DNA of 12,478 bases from Prevotellaceae bacterium (GTDB lineage Bacteria; Bacteroidota; Bacteroidia; Bacteroidales; UBA932), in the NCBI GenBank assembly GCA_031254635.1, contig JAIRUB010000075.1, positions 1 to 12,478 of the forward strand, written 5' to 3'. Position numbers and translations under genes: made by a program. The stretch's first letter is position 1; the number at the start of each line of letters is the position of its first letter. The notes under the pieces were generated by a model. The model made no database searches. It worked only from the letters and a program-made list of their open reading frames with translations, and was not told the DNA's origin. Shown here piece by piece: positions 1-6,830 of the stretch.

Positions 1-173
1 CCAAAAGACAGTTCTTGAATATTTACCATCAAATGGACTCTTTGCACTTGCAAAATTATCTCAATGAGTTCTGTTATAAATTTAATCGGCGGTATTTCGG
101 AGAGAATTTATTTGATAGGCTGATGCTCGCATCTGTGAGCTATAAAAACGAATTTAGGTATAACTACGGATAA
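1..173 (+). CDS. IS1595-family (ISXO2-like) transposase, 3' end only
   Basis: The open frame enters from the left edge (first full codon at base 3) and ends at TAA 171-173, giving 56 residues. The segment HLQNYLNEFCYKFNRRY followed by FGENLFDRLMLA is the characteristic C-terminal end of the ISXO2-like DDE transposase domain found in IS1595-family elements; the catalytic residues would lie upstream, outside the window. The stop is only 4 bp from the stop of the convergent amino-acid permease, so there is no room for a conventional IS terminal inverted repeat outside that gene. The copy may be a stranded or decayed element, or its end may overlap the permease gene. Family assignment is from recognised sequence pattern only. 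Confidence 0.82.
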   Translation, partial: KRQFLNIYHQMDSLHLQNYLNEFCYKFNRRYFGENLFDRLMLASVSYKNEFRYNYG

Positions 174-177
174 TCAT

Positions 178-1635
178 TTATTTTTTACGTATATGGCTAT
201 GCCATTTGCCATATAGAAAATAAATAACGATTCCAACCAACATCCAGAGGATTAAGCGAAGCCATGTTGACCAGGGAAGCGATACCATTTGCAGAAGGCA
301 GAAAAAAGCACCCAACGAGGGGATTAGCCATACTAAGGGTACTTTGAACGGACGTTTCAGTTCGGGATGTGTTTTGCGTAATACCATTACCGAAACACAC
401 ACTATCGTAAAGGCCATCAGGGTTCCGATAGACACTAATTCGCCTAATACGTTTAGTGGGAAAAGGCCGGCAATAAGGCCGGTGGCACTGCCTGCAAAAA
501 TCGTTGCGTTCTGCGGCACACCGCGTTTTACAGTAACTTTGGAAAAGAGCTTCGGCAGCATTCCGTCTTTCGAAATGGCGTAATAAATACGCGATTGCCC
601 CATCATCATCACTAAAATTACGGAACTGATACCGGCAATGGCGCCTAATTTAATCAGCGGGCTCATCCATGCTAAGCCTGTTCCGGCACGGTCGATAGCT
701 AAAGCTATGGGCGCATCCACATTCAGTTCGCTATAGTTCACAATGCCCGTGAGTACAGCGGTAACTGACACGTAGAGCAGCGTACAAATGCCGAGTGAAA
801 TCAAAATCCCTCTATGCATATCCTTTTGCGGACGTTTTGTTTCCTGCGCTGCCGTGGAAAGTGCATCGAACCCAAGGTAGGCAAAGAATACTACCGCCGC
901 ACCACGCATAATGCCGCTCCATCCGAAATTCCCGTATTCGCCGGTATTTTTAGGGATGTAAGGAATCCAGTTTGATGTATCGATGTATGACAAACCGAAA
1001 CCAATAAACATCAGAATTACCGCAACTTTAATTACTACAATCACGCTGTTAACCCATGCCGATTGCCGGATACCGCTTAAGAGCAAAGAGGTGATAAGCG
1101 CAACAATGCACACGGCCGGAAAGTTAATAATGCTGCCTGTAAAAAACCATTCACCGTTTATGTGCCCAAGCGTCGATTGTGCTAATTGTTGCGGCAAATC
1201 AATGCCCCAGCCGTGCAGCAGGCTTTGCATGTAGCCTGACCAGCCAACGGCAACGGTAGAGCAAGCAAAGAGATATTCCAAAATCAAATCCCAACCGATG
1301 AACCAGGCTAAAAATTCGCCCATAGTCGTATAGCTGTATGAATATACACTACCCGATACAGGAATCATGGCTGCAAATTCGGCATAACAAAAGCCGGCAA
1401 AAACACATCCGAGTGCCGAAATTACAAAAGAAATGGTGAGCGCAGGTCCGGCATATTGGGCAGCGGCCTGTCCGGTGATCACGAAAATGCCTGTGCCGAT
1501 AATGGCGCCTATTCCCAGCGCTACCAAATTCGTGGCTGTCAGGGTACGCCGCAGCCCGCCGTTAGTAGTTTCCGCTTCGCGCAACATGGCGGCAATGTCT
1601 TTCTTCCGAAATAAATTTTGAAAAAATTCTTTCAT
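178..1635 (-). CDS. APC-superfamily amino acid permease (cationic amino acid transporter type)
   Basis: Encodes a 485-residue inner-membrane secondary transporter of the amino acid-polyamine-organocation superfamily, closest in pattern to the CAT/YfnA/GkApcT branch. TM1 carries the unwound substrate-binding motif GIGAIIGTGIF (about residues 41-51). The segment GSVYSYSYTTMGEFLAWFIG in TM3 and FAYLGFDALSTAAQE in TM6 (about 251-265) are also typical. About 12 hydrophobic helices fill the protein, with short cytoplasmic ends (a basic C-terminus HSHIRKK). Length and ends look complete. The start is ATG 1635-1633; a TAnnTTTG -7 box lies 14 bp upstream. The likely role is proton-coupled amino acid uptake; the substrate cannot be read from sequence. 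It is transcribed divergently from the M28 peptidase, so a shared peptide/amino-acid scavenging role is possible (inference). Confidence 0.93.
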   Translation of the reverse strand: MKEFFQNLFRKKDIAAMLREAETTNGGLRRTLTATNLVALGIGAIIGTGIFVITGQAAAQYAGPALTISFVISALGCVFAGFCYAEFAAMIPVSGSVYSYSYTTMGEFLAWFIGWDLILEYLFACSTVAVGWSGYMQSLLHGWGIDLPQQLAQSTLGHINGEWFFTGSIINFPAVCIVALITSLLLSGIRQSAWVNSVIVVIKVAVILMFIGFGLSYIDTSNWIPYIPKNTGEYGNFGWSGIMRGAAVVFFAYLGFDALSTAAQETKRPQKDMHRGILISLGICTLLYVSVTAVLTGIVNYSELNVDAPIALAIDRAGTGLAWMSPLIKLGAIAGISSVILVMMMGQSRIYYAISKDGMLPKLFSKVTVKRGVPQNATIFAGSATGLIAGLFPLNVLGELVSIGTLMAFTIVCVSVMVLRKTHPELKRPFKVPLVWLIPSLGAFFCLLQMVSLPWSTWLRLILWMLVGIVIYFLYGKWHSHIRKK

Positions 1636-1648
1636 GATGAAATTTTTA

Positions 1649-1656
1649 CAAAAGTA
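1649..1656 (-). promoter_or_regulatory. Putative -7 box of the amino acid permease gene
   Basis: On the minus strand this is TACTTTTG, an exact match to the Bacteroidota -7 consensus TAnnTTTG. It lies 14 bp from the permease ATG, implying a very short leader. No convincing -33 TTG element is visible at the expected distance, so the call rests on the -7 box and position alone. Confidence 0.5.
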
Positions 1657-1668
1657 TAAAAAAATAGT

Positions 1669-1676
1669 TAAATTTG
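1669..1676 (+). promoter_or_regulatory. Putative -7 box of the M28 peptidase gene
   Basis: TAAATTTG matches TAnnTTTG exactly and ends 15 bp before the ATG at 1692, again implying a leader of about 10 nt. The TTG inside this box (1674-1676) is in frame with the peptidase and extends the reading frame by six codons. Because it is part of the promoter, it is unlikely to be the translation start. No clear -33 TTG is present. Confidence 0.5.
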
Positions 1677-1691
1677 CACTTTAATTCCAGT

Positions 1692-2930
1692 ATGAAAAAA
1701 TTACTTTCTATTATTTTCCTGTTGCAAACGGTGCTGCTGCAAGCGCAGGAAAGTGAATTTAGGCAACACATCGGCTACTTGGCTTCCGACTCCCTGCACG
1801 GCCGGTTAGTCGGCTCAGCAGATGACAGTCTTTCCGCAACATACATTCGACGGGAATTGGCGTTTTTCGGCTATCAGCCATTAGCGCACAACGGATGGCA
1901 ATCTTTCAATTATACGCTCGGCAGGGCTGTATCCGACCAATCACAACAAAAAATATCCAGCCGAAATGTGACAATGATGCTTCCGGCAGGGAAACAACCG
2001 GCTACAGAAAGTATTGTACTGGGCGCTCATTTCGACCATATAGGCATGGGAGGTAAAAATTCGGGCAGTAGAAAGCCTGATACATCTGCTGTACATTATG
2101 GAGCCGACGATAATGCTTCGGGCGTGGCTATGGTATTGGCATTGGCTAAAGAACTGTCAGACCAAAAGAGCCAACTACAGCGTAATATTGTGGTAGTAAT
2201 GTTTGGAGCAGAAGAACAGGGACTCATAGGCGCTAAACATTTTATTGAACACCCTCCTGCAGAAATCGGCAAAATAGTAATGATGTTTAACTTCGATATG
2301 GTTGGGCGGCTCGACTCTACCAAACTCCTGCAAGTACACGGCACCAAGACCTTTGTTGAGGCTGAACAGTTATTAAATAATGTAACACTTAATCGCAACG
2401 AATTACAGCTTCAGCTTTCCGGCGGAGGATACGGACCTTCAGACCATTTGGCATTTTATGCCGCTAAAATACCGGTACTGTATTTTACCACCGGTATACA
2501 TTACGATTACCATACGCCCGAAGATAATATAGATAAAATTAATTTTCAAGGGATGACTACCATTTTGAATTTTGCAAGGTCTATTGTTACCCAAATAGCA
2601 GAAGCCGAAGAAGCGCCGACTTTTCAGGAAGCAGGCGATAGCGAACCGGTACGTACTCATGGTGCCTTTAAAGTTACGCTTGGATTAGTGCCCGACTTTA
2701 ATGCTATTTATGAGGGCCCCGGCATGCGAGCCGATTTTATTACCGAAGGTAAGCCGGCACACAAAGCAGGGCTGAAAAACGGCGATATAATTCTGGAAAT
2801 AAACGGCACAGAAATTAAAAATATTGATGATTATATGAAACAACTCGGTGTATTAGAATCCGGTAGCACTATTAATGTAAAAGTAAAACGCGGAGAACAA
2901 ATTTTGTTCTTTATCGTACAACTACAATAA
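1692..2930 (+). CDS. Secreted M28-family zinc aminopeptidase with C-terminal PDZ domain
   Basis: 412 residues from ATG 1692. This start gives a clean Sec signal peptide (MKKLLSIIFLLQTVLLQAQ) with cleavage near residue 20; the upstream in-frame TTG at 1674 sits in the promoter and is rejected. The M28 di-zinc site is complete: His113 in GAHFDH, bridging Asp139 in GADDNASG, the Glu174-Glu175 pair (general base and ligand) in GAEEQG, Asp202 in NFDMVGR, and His274 in YHTPED. A PDZ domain spans about 326-412 (FITEGKPAHKAGLKNGDIIL and onwards), probably for substrate or partner binding. There is no inserted PA domain. It should remove N-terminal residues from peptides in the periplasm or outside the cell. 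Divergent to an amino acid permease, so the two may form a scavenging pair (inference). Confidence 0.93.
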   Translation: MKKLLSIIFLLQTVLLQAQESEFRQHIGYLASDSLHGRLVGSADDSLSATYIRRELAFFGYQPLAHNGWQSFNYTLGRAVSDQSQQKISSRNVTMMLPAGKQPATESIVLGAHFDHIGMGGKNSGSRKPDTSAVHYGADDNASGVAMVLALAKELSDQKSQLQRNIVVVMFGAEEQGLIGAKHFIEHPPAEIGKIVMMFNFDMVGRLDSTKLLQVHGTKTFVEAEQLLNNVTLNRNELQLQLSGGGYGPSDHLAFYAAKIPVLYFTTGIHYDYHTPEDNIDKINFQGMTTILNFARSIVTQIAEAEEAPTFQEAGDSEPVRTHGAFKVTLGLVPDFNAIYEGPGMRADFITEGKPAHKAGLKNGDIILEINGTEIKNIDDYMKQLGVLESGSTINVKVKRGEQILFFIVQLQ

Positions 2931-2933
2931 AAC

Positions 2934-3063
2934 AATTACGAATTACGAATTACGAATGGATATGAGATTATGCGACAATGAATAACAACTGAATAACTAT
3001 TGAATAATTTGTAACTCGTAACCGAAAATAACTCGCTTCACGCTTTACGTCTAACGCTTCACG
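2934..3063. repeat. Degenerate short direct repeats in intergenic region
   Basis: The 165-bp gap between the peptidase and the next gene is built of simple words. AATTACG is repeated three times in perfect tandem at 2934-2954, followed by a partial copy (AAT, to 2957). A second block has CGCTTCACG at 3034-3042, CGCTTTACG at 3041-3049 and CGCTTCACG at 3055-3063. The words AACTCGT/ATAACTCGCT recur near 4253-4275, and CAATGAATAA (2976-2985) recurs inverted at 4699-4708. No coding sequence and no hairpin terminator are visible in the gap. Confidence 0.6.
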
Positions 3064-3095
3064 ACAAATCAACAAATAAACAGTTAAACAAAATA

Positions 3096-3923
3096 ATGAC
3101 AAGAACAAAAAAAACACTCTGCTGGACGGCAGCTATAATTATCACATTGGCGGCTGTGGTATTTCAACGCATGAGCGGCCCTACCCATCCGCTAAAGGCA
3201 CAATTTACGCTTAACGGCATTACTTACGGCCTGTCGTTGCCGCGCAGTTTAAATACCGACAGCGAGGGCATGAAACTACGCATCAAAGACTTGCCGCAAG
3301 ATGTTCAAATATGCTGTATGTATGAGCCTTTATTCAGCGAATCGCCGGCATGGGACACCCTCAATGCCCGCCGCGATGAACGTGGCGCTTTCATTATTCC
3401 TTTTCCGCCGCATCATGCTGCCGAAAAAATTAACTATTTTATTACCATCGCTTCTTCTTCGGAGTCAGTATTTGTAACCGACGAACCAATAACGCTTCGA
3501 TTTAAGGATAACGTGCCGGCCTGGTTGTTAATTCCACACATCTTATTAATGTTTGCAGCCATGCTCTTTTCCAACCTTGCCGGTATCCTGGCCTTCGTTA
3601 AACAAAATTTGTTTTACCGCTATGCCAAATGGGCCTTATGGTGTCTGCTTGGCGGCGGATTAGTATTAGGCAGCATTGTCCAAAAAATATCTTTCGGGCA
3701 ATTCTGGGCCGGCTGGCCTTTAGGGCAGGACCTTACCGACAACAAAACCTTACTGATAGTACTTTTATGGACTGCTGCCGTGTGGGTAAATCGTAAATTT
3801 AAAAAACGCTATATTTGGGCAATAGTAGCAGCAATCATTATGCTGGCAGTATATTCCATCCCGCACAGTACTATGGGCTCGGTTTATGACCCGAAAACAG
3901 GAAAGGTAACTACGCATTTATGA
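3096..3923 (+). CDS. Uncharacterised five-helix membrane protein
   Basis: 275 residues; I recognise no named family with certainty. An N-terminal membrane anchor (about 8-25) is followed by a roughly 110-residue exported domain (30-138) that looks beta-rich. It contains a CC pair at 73-74 and the phrase FTLNGITYGLSLPRSL. Four hydrophobic helices follow at about 142-168, 177-194, 217-232 and 239-256. Two conserved-looking motifs sit in or next to the C-terminal helices: WAGWPLGQDLTDNK (204-217) and YSIPHSTMGS (253-262). Similar motif pairs occur, to my memory, in hypothetical membrane proteins of Bacteroidota and relatives. The start is ATG 3096 behind an A-rich leader. No operon partner on its strand; it is preceded by the repeat tract and followed by the lpdA remnant. 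Function unknown. Confidence 0.85.
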   Translation: MTRTKKTLCWTAAIIITLAAVVFQRMSGPTHPLKAQFTLNGITYGLSLPRSLNTDSEGMKLRIKDLPQDVQICCMYEPLFSESPAWDTLNARRDERGAFIIPFPPHHAAEKINYFITIASSSESVFVTDEPITLRFKDNVPAWLLIPHILLMFAAMLFSNLAGILAFVKQNLFYRYAKWALWCLLGGGLVLGSIVQKISFGQFWAGWPLGQDLTDNKTLLIVLLWTAAVWVNRKFKKRYIWAIVAAIIMLAVYSIPHSTMGSVYDPKTGKVTTHL

Positions 3924-3980
3924 ATAATGGATTCGAGATAAAGGATTTAAAGACAAAAAAAAATTATTCACATTGGTATA

Positions 3981-4022
3981 ATTACCCCGATTTTTGCAAT
4001 GAAACCGTATTTTCGGGGTAAT
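3981..4022. repeat. 10-bp perfect inverted repeat with 22-nt spacer
   Basis: ATTACCCCGA at 3981-3990 is matched by its reverse complement TCGGGGTAAT at 4013-4022. It is not followed by a T-run in either direction, so it is not a typical terminator for the membrane-protein gene that ends 57 bp upstream. It lies just before the lpdA remnant. It could be a protein-binding site, an RNA hairpin or the trace of a small mobile element. Confidence 0.55.
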
Positions 4023-4057
4023 GCACGGCAGCCACAAAAAATCTCAACATCTTCAAA

Positions 4058-4213
4058 ATGAATTTGTTAAGATTTGAATTTTATTTACTGAATAGCCCTA
4101 ATTTAGAGGTGAAGGGGAAAGACCTTATTCATTCCATCCATCCGCATCCGAGCATGAGTGAGGCCATTATGGAAGCCGTTGCGGTGGCACATGGGGCAGC
4201 AGTGCATTTATAA
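4058..4213 (+). pseudogene. lpdA: Remnant of lpdA (dihydrolipoamide dehydrogenase) C-terminus
   Basis: A 51-codon open frame runs from ATG 4058 to TAA 4211-4213, too short for most gene callers. Its last 30 or so residues (from about 4121) read DLIHSIHPHPSMSEAIMEA followed by VAVAHGAAVHL and stop. This is the C-terminal end of dihydrolipoamide dehydrogenase, including the His-Pro of the HPHP(T/S)xSEA active-site motif that acts across the dimer. The FAD and NAD domains (over 400 residues) are absent, and residues 1-20 of the frame do not resemble the family. The neighbouring frames show no further lpdA sequence. It is therefore a deletion remnant whose 5' breakpoint is probably near 4100-4120. 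It cannot make an active enzyme. Confidence 0.78.
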
Positions 4214-4274
4214 GGTTTATTGATTTGTCCACGAACCACACGCAGATCAACAACTCGTCATTCATAACTCGCTA

Positions 4275-4682
4275 TTACTCTTCACTCTTTTTAGTCGCTG
4301 CGGCTTTCATACAGCCACCGGTTTGCGCCGATCTGCAAGTGGCTGCACAACCTGTAGCAGTCTGTTGTTGAGTTTTCTCTGCTTTTGGAACAATTTCACT
4401 TACGGTAAAATCCAACTTTTCAAGAGCTTTCTGTAGCTTTGTCTTGTCTGTTTTTTTGCTGTCGAACTTAATCCACACTTCTTTCTTTGCAAGGTCCACC
4501 TTCAGGTCTGTTACCCCTTTTTCATGAGGAATGCTGTTCATGATTTTTTTCTTGCAATGGTCGCAGTCCACGCTCACGCTAAAGGTAACTTCAGCCTCGT
4601 TGTTTTTGCTTTGCGCCTGTATTCCGCTAACCACCGCCAGCGACAACACCGCCGTAAAAATAATGTTCATTGTCTTTTTCAT
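4275..4682 (-). CDS. Periplasmic heavy-metal-associated (HMA) domain protein
   Basis: 135 residues from ATG 4682-4680. The start at 4706 would add eight polar residues encoded by the upstream ATTCATT repeat tract and bury the signal peptide, so 4682 is preferred. Signal peptide about 1-23 (MKKTMNIIFTAVLSLAVVSG, then IQAQ). One HMA fold at about 30-98 has metal site Cys40-Asp-His-Cys43 (CDHCKKK), matching the GMxCxxC position in Atx1/MerP-like proteins although the preceding Met is Val. A Thr/Gln-rich tail carries three more cysteines (112, 116, 124) in GCAATCRSAQTGGC, possibly a second soft-metal site. Last gene of the metal module, 34 bp after the TonB-dependent receptor. Probably binds copper or another soft metal in the periplasm (inference). 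Confidence 0.88.
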   Translation of the reverse strand: MKKTMNIIFTAVLSLAVVSGIQAQSKNNEAEVTFSVSVDCDHCKKKIMNSIPHEKGVTDLKVDLAKKEVWIKFDSKKTDKTKLQKALEKLDFTVSEIVPKAEKTQQQTATGCAATCRSAQTGGCMKAAATKKSEE

Positions 4683-4716
4683 AGTTCTATTTTTTATATT
4701 ATTCATTGTTCATTAT

Positions 4717-6777
4717 TCATTTAAATATTGTGTATCTAAGCCCTGCATAAAACTTCCTACCCATTAGCGGTCCCCAGATTACCGAAGAATTAAAGCCGTA
4801 GCTGTAGGGTGCATCATGTGAAAGGATAGGATTATTCTGGGTATAGTTGAGGATATTTTCCATGCCTGCGTAAACCAATAGCCCTTTGAAATTACGGGTA
4901 AGCTGTGCAAAGAACATCGGATACACCGGTGAATAGTGGTCTTTTTGGTCGTCATGCACAAAGTTAGGCAAACGGCTCTGTCCGTTGATTTGAGCAGTAA
5001 CATCAAATACCCACTTGTTCATACGGGTGGCATATTGTATGTTTAATACACCTTTATAGCGGTCAACGAGCGACAGCTCTGTGAGGCCTTGTCCCTGAAG
5101 GTCGGCACGGGTATCGTTATAACGGAAGGTAGCCGTAACACTGAAACGTTCTACCGGAAAGGAGCTGAAGTCAATTTGGTAAGCATTGGTAAAGGAGCGC
5201 CCGTTCAAATTATATATATGCACTTTATCGTATAAATTAGGTGTTGAACTGATTTCCTGATTTACCAATACCTGGTCAATGAAATCGGTACGGAAATAAT
5301 CCAGGCTGATATATGCCTTTTCGTCTTCAAAGCATTTGAAGTAAAACATTAGGCTGCCGCCGTAGGTCCAGGCATCTTCTAATTTGAGGTTGTTGGCAAT
5401 ACTGACTTGCCGGCCGGTGGCTAATATCCCTATATTATCGGTAATTACATTGACTGAGCGGAACCCGCGGCCTGCCGCAGCGCGGAAAATAATGTTATCA
5501 CTAAAATCATACTTTAGATTAACACGGGGAGTAAACAGCCATTTGTAAAGACTATTGTAGTCGAGCCGCATACCGGCAATAAACACCAGCTTCTCGTCTT
5601 TGTTGAAGGTGTATTCGCTATAAATGCCGCCCACAGTTTCTCTTCTGCTCAAATCCTGTACAGTTGGCACATTTGGGTTAACGCCATCAAACCACCGGTC
5701 GTTTAGCAGTTCGTTATAGTCGTTGAAGTGTCCGTTAAGCCCTGTGATGAGTTTGTGATGTTCATTGAAAGTGTTATAGAGCATCAGGTTTAGGAAGGCG
5801 GAATGTTGTGTGCCGCTGTACTCTTTAACACCGAAGAACGATTGAATATCGTGATAGGTATAATCGGCCACAAAGGCTATGTTCGATGAATTATCATCGG
5901 CCAAGGGGTAGCCTGTTTTGGAGTATATATTAATGTGGGTATTGTCGATATTAGTGCCGTAATTATTGGTAAGGGGATTACACGGGGCTTGTTTGTCAAA
6001 ATGCATTTGGCCGCCCTCGCGGGTTTCATACAAGCCGGAAAAGCCAAAACGCCATTGAACACCATTATCAACCAGATATATCCAACGGTTGCTGAAATTA
6101 AGCTGCCTTTTCATCGGTTCGTCCATAAAGCCATCGCTGTTGCCGTCATGCTTCTGAGCATCAATTGAGCCGTGAGCGAAGATAGCTGTTGACCATTTCT
6201 TATTTAACTGTAGCGACGAAATAACATTCAATTCCGAGCGCAGCAAATGATCGATGTAAGCATTCACAAAGAGCGGTTCTTCAGTTGTAGGCTTGCGTAA
6301 TTCTAAATTAATTTGCCCTGCAATAGACTCATAGCCGTTGATGACTGAACCGGGGCCCTTAGCTACTTGAATGCTTTCTAACCATTGGCCGGGAATATAA
6401 CTAAGCCCGAAGGGAGCGGCCAATCCACGCATGGCAGGGCGGTTCTCCTCAAGCATGGAGGTATATTTGCCAGCAAGGCCCAAGAGGCGTATCTGGCGTG
6501 ATCCGCTAATAGCATCGCTATAGCCGACACTCACACTGGCAGTGTTTTCAAAACTTTCGGCCAAACTGCAGCAAGCCATCTTACAAAGGCCGGCATTGGT
6601 AATTACTTCGGTTTTTACCGGCTTAATCTTTGATACATAATTGCCCTCTTTGGCTGCTGAATATACCACTTCATTCAGGGTATAGGAAACCGTGTCTTTA
6701 GCAGGCGGAGTGTTCTGCGCCTTAGCCGAAATAATGATGATACAGGTAAAAGATAATAGTAATATTTTTTTTGTCAT
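4717..6777 (-). CDS. TonB-dependent outer-membrane receptor, probably for a metal
   Basis: 686 residues. Signal peptide about 1-20 (ending SAKA-Q). A TonB-box-like stretch YTLNEVVYSA (32-41) precedes the plug (about 45-165), where RQIRLLGL, a LESIQVAKGPGS motif and the segment NGYESIAGQINLEL are typical of TonB-dependent receptors. The rest is beta-barrel, ending GRKFYAGLRYTIFK with a C-terminal aromatic. There is no N-terminal carboxypeptidase-regulatory-like domain, unlike many Bacteroidota receptors. The plug contains Cys65, Cys69 and Cys70 in LCKMACCSLAESFE, a Cys pair that I associate with a receptor branch found beside HMA proteins. Lies between the HYC_CC_PP-like gene and the HMA gene, all on one strand. 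Likely imports a metal or metal complex; the substrate is inference. Confidence 0.9.
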   Translation of the reverse strand: MTKKILLLSFTCIIIISAKAQNTPPAKDTVSYTLNEVVYSAAKEGNYVSKIKPVKTEVITNAGLCKMACCSLAESFENTASVSVGYSDAISGSRQIRLLGLAGKYTSMLEENRPAMRGLAAPFGLSYIPGQWLESIQVAKGPGSVINGYESIAGQINLELRKPTTEEPLFVNAYIDHLLRSELNVISSLQLNKKWSTAIFAHGSIDAQKHDGNSDGFMDEPMKRQLNFSNRWIYLVDNGVQWRFGFSGLYETREGGQMHFDKQAPCNPLTNNYGTNIDNTHINIYSKTGYPLADDNSSNIAFVADYTYHDIQSFFGVKEYSGTQHSAFLNLMLYNTFNEHHKLITGLNGHFNDYNELLNDRWFDGVNPNVPTVQDLSRRETVGGIYSEYTFNKDEKLVFIAGMRLDYNSLYKWLFTPRVNLKYDFSDNIIFRAAAGRGFRSVNVITDNIGILATGRQVSIANNLKLEDAWTYGGSLMFYFKCFEDEKAYISLDYFRTDFIDQVLVNQEISSTPNLYDKVHIYNLNGRSFTNAYQIDFSSFPVERFSVTATFRYNDTRADLQGQGLTELSLVDRYKGVLNIQYATRMNKWVFDVTAQINGQSRLPNFVHDDQKDHYSPVYPMFFAQLTRNFKGLLVYAGMENILNYTQNNPILSHDAPYSYGFNSSVIWGPLMGRKFYAGLRYTIFK

Positions 6778-6830
6778 GACTTCAATTTATAAGGTTATAC
6801 AAATAATAAAACAAGTGCTTTATTATTAGC

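Noticed and set aside
1674..1691. Upstream TTG start for the M28 peptidase, adding six residues
   Set aside because: The TTG is part of the TAAATTTG -7 box, and the ATG at 1692 gives a textbook signal peptide at the N-terminus.
2934..3063. Possible CRISPR array or minisatellite
   Set aside because: The units are 7-9 bp, degenerate and without spacers of constant length; no cas gene is present.
4683..4706. Upstream ATG start for the HMA protein, adding eight residues (MNNIKNRT)
   Set aside because: It lies in the ATTCATT repeat tract and would put polar residues ahead of the signal peptide; the ATG at 4682 fits better.
4524..4767. Plus-strand open frames opposite the HMA gene and receptor end
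   Set aside because: They are antisense shadows with no domain, no leader and poor composition; the minus-strand genes explain the DNA.
6802..6827. Hairpin AATAATAAA-8 nt-TTTATTATT between the HYC_CC_PP-like gene and the receptor gene
   Set aside because: The stem is A/T only and lacks a clear U-run after it, so it is too weak to call a terminator or attenuator; the genes may still be co-transcribed.
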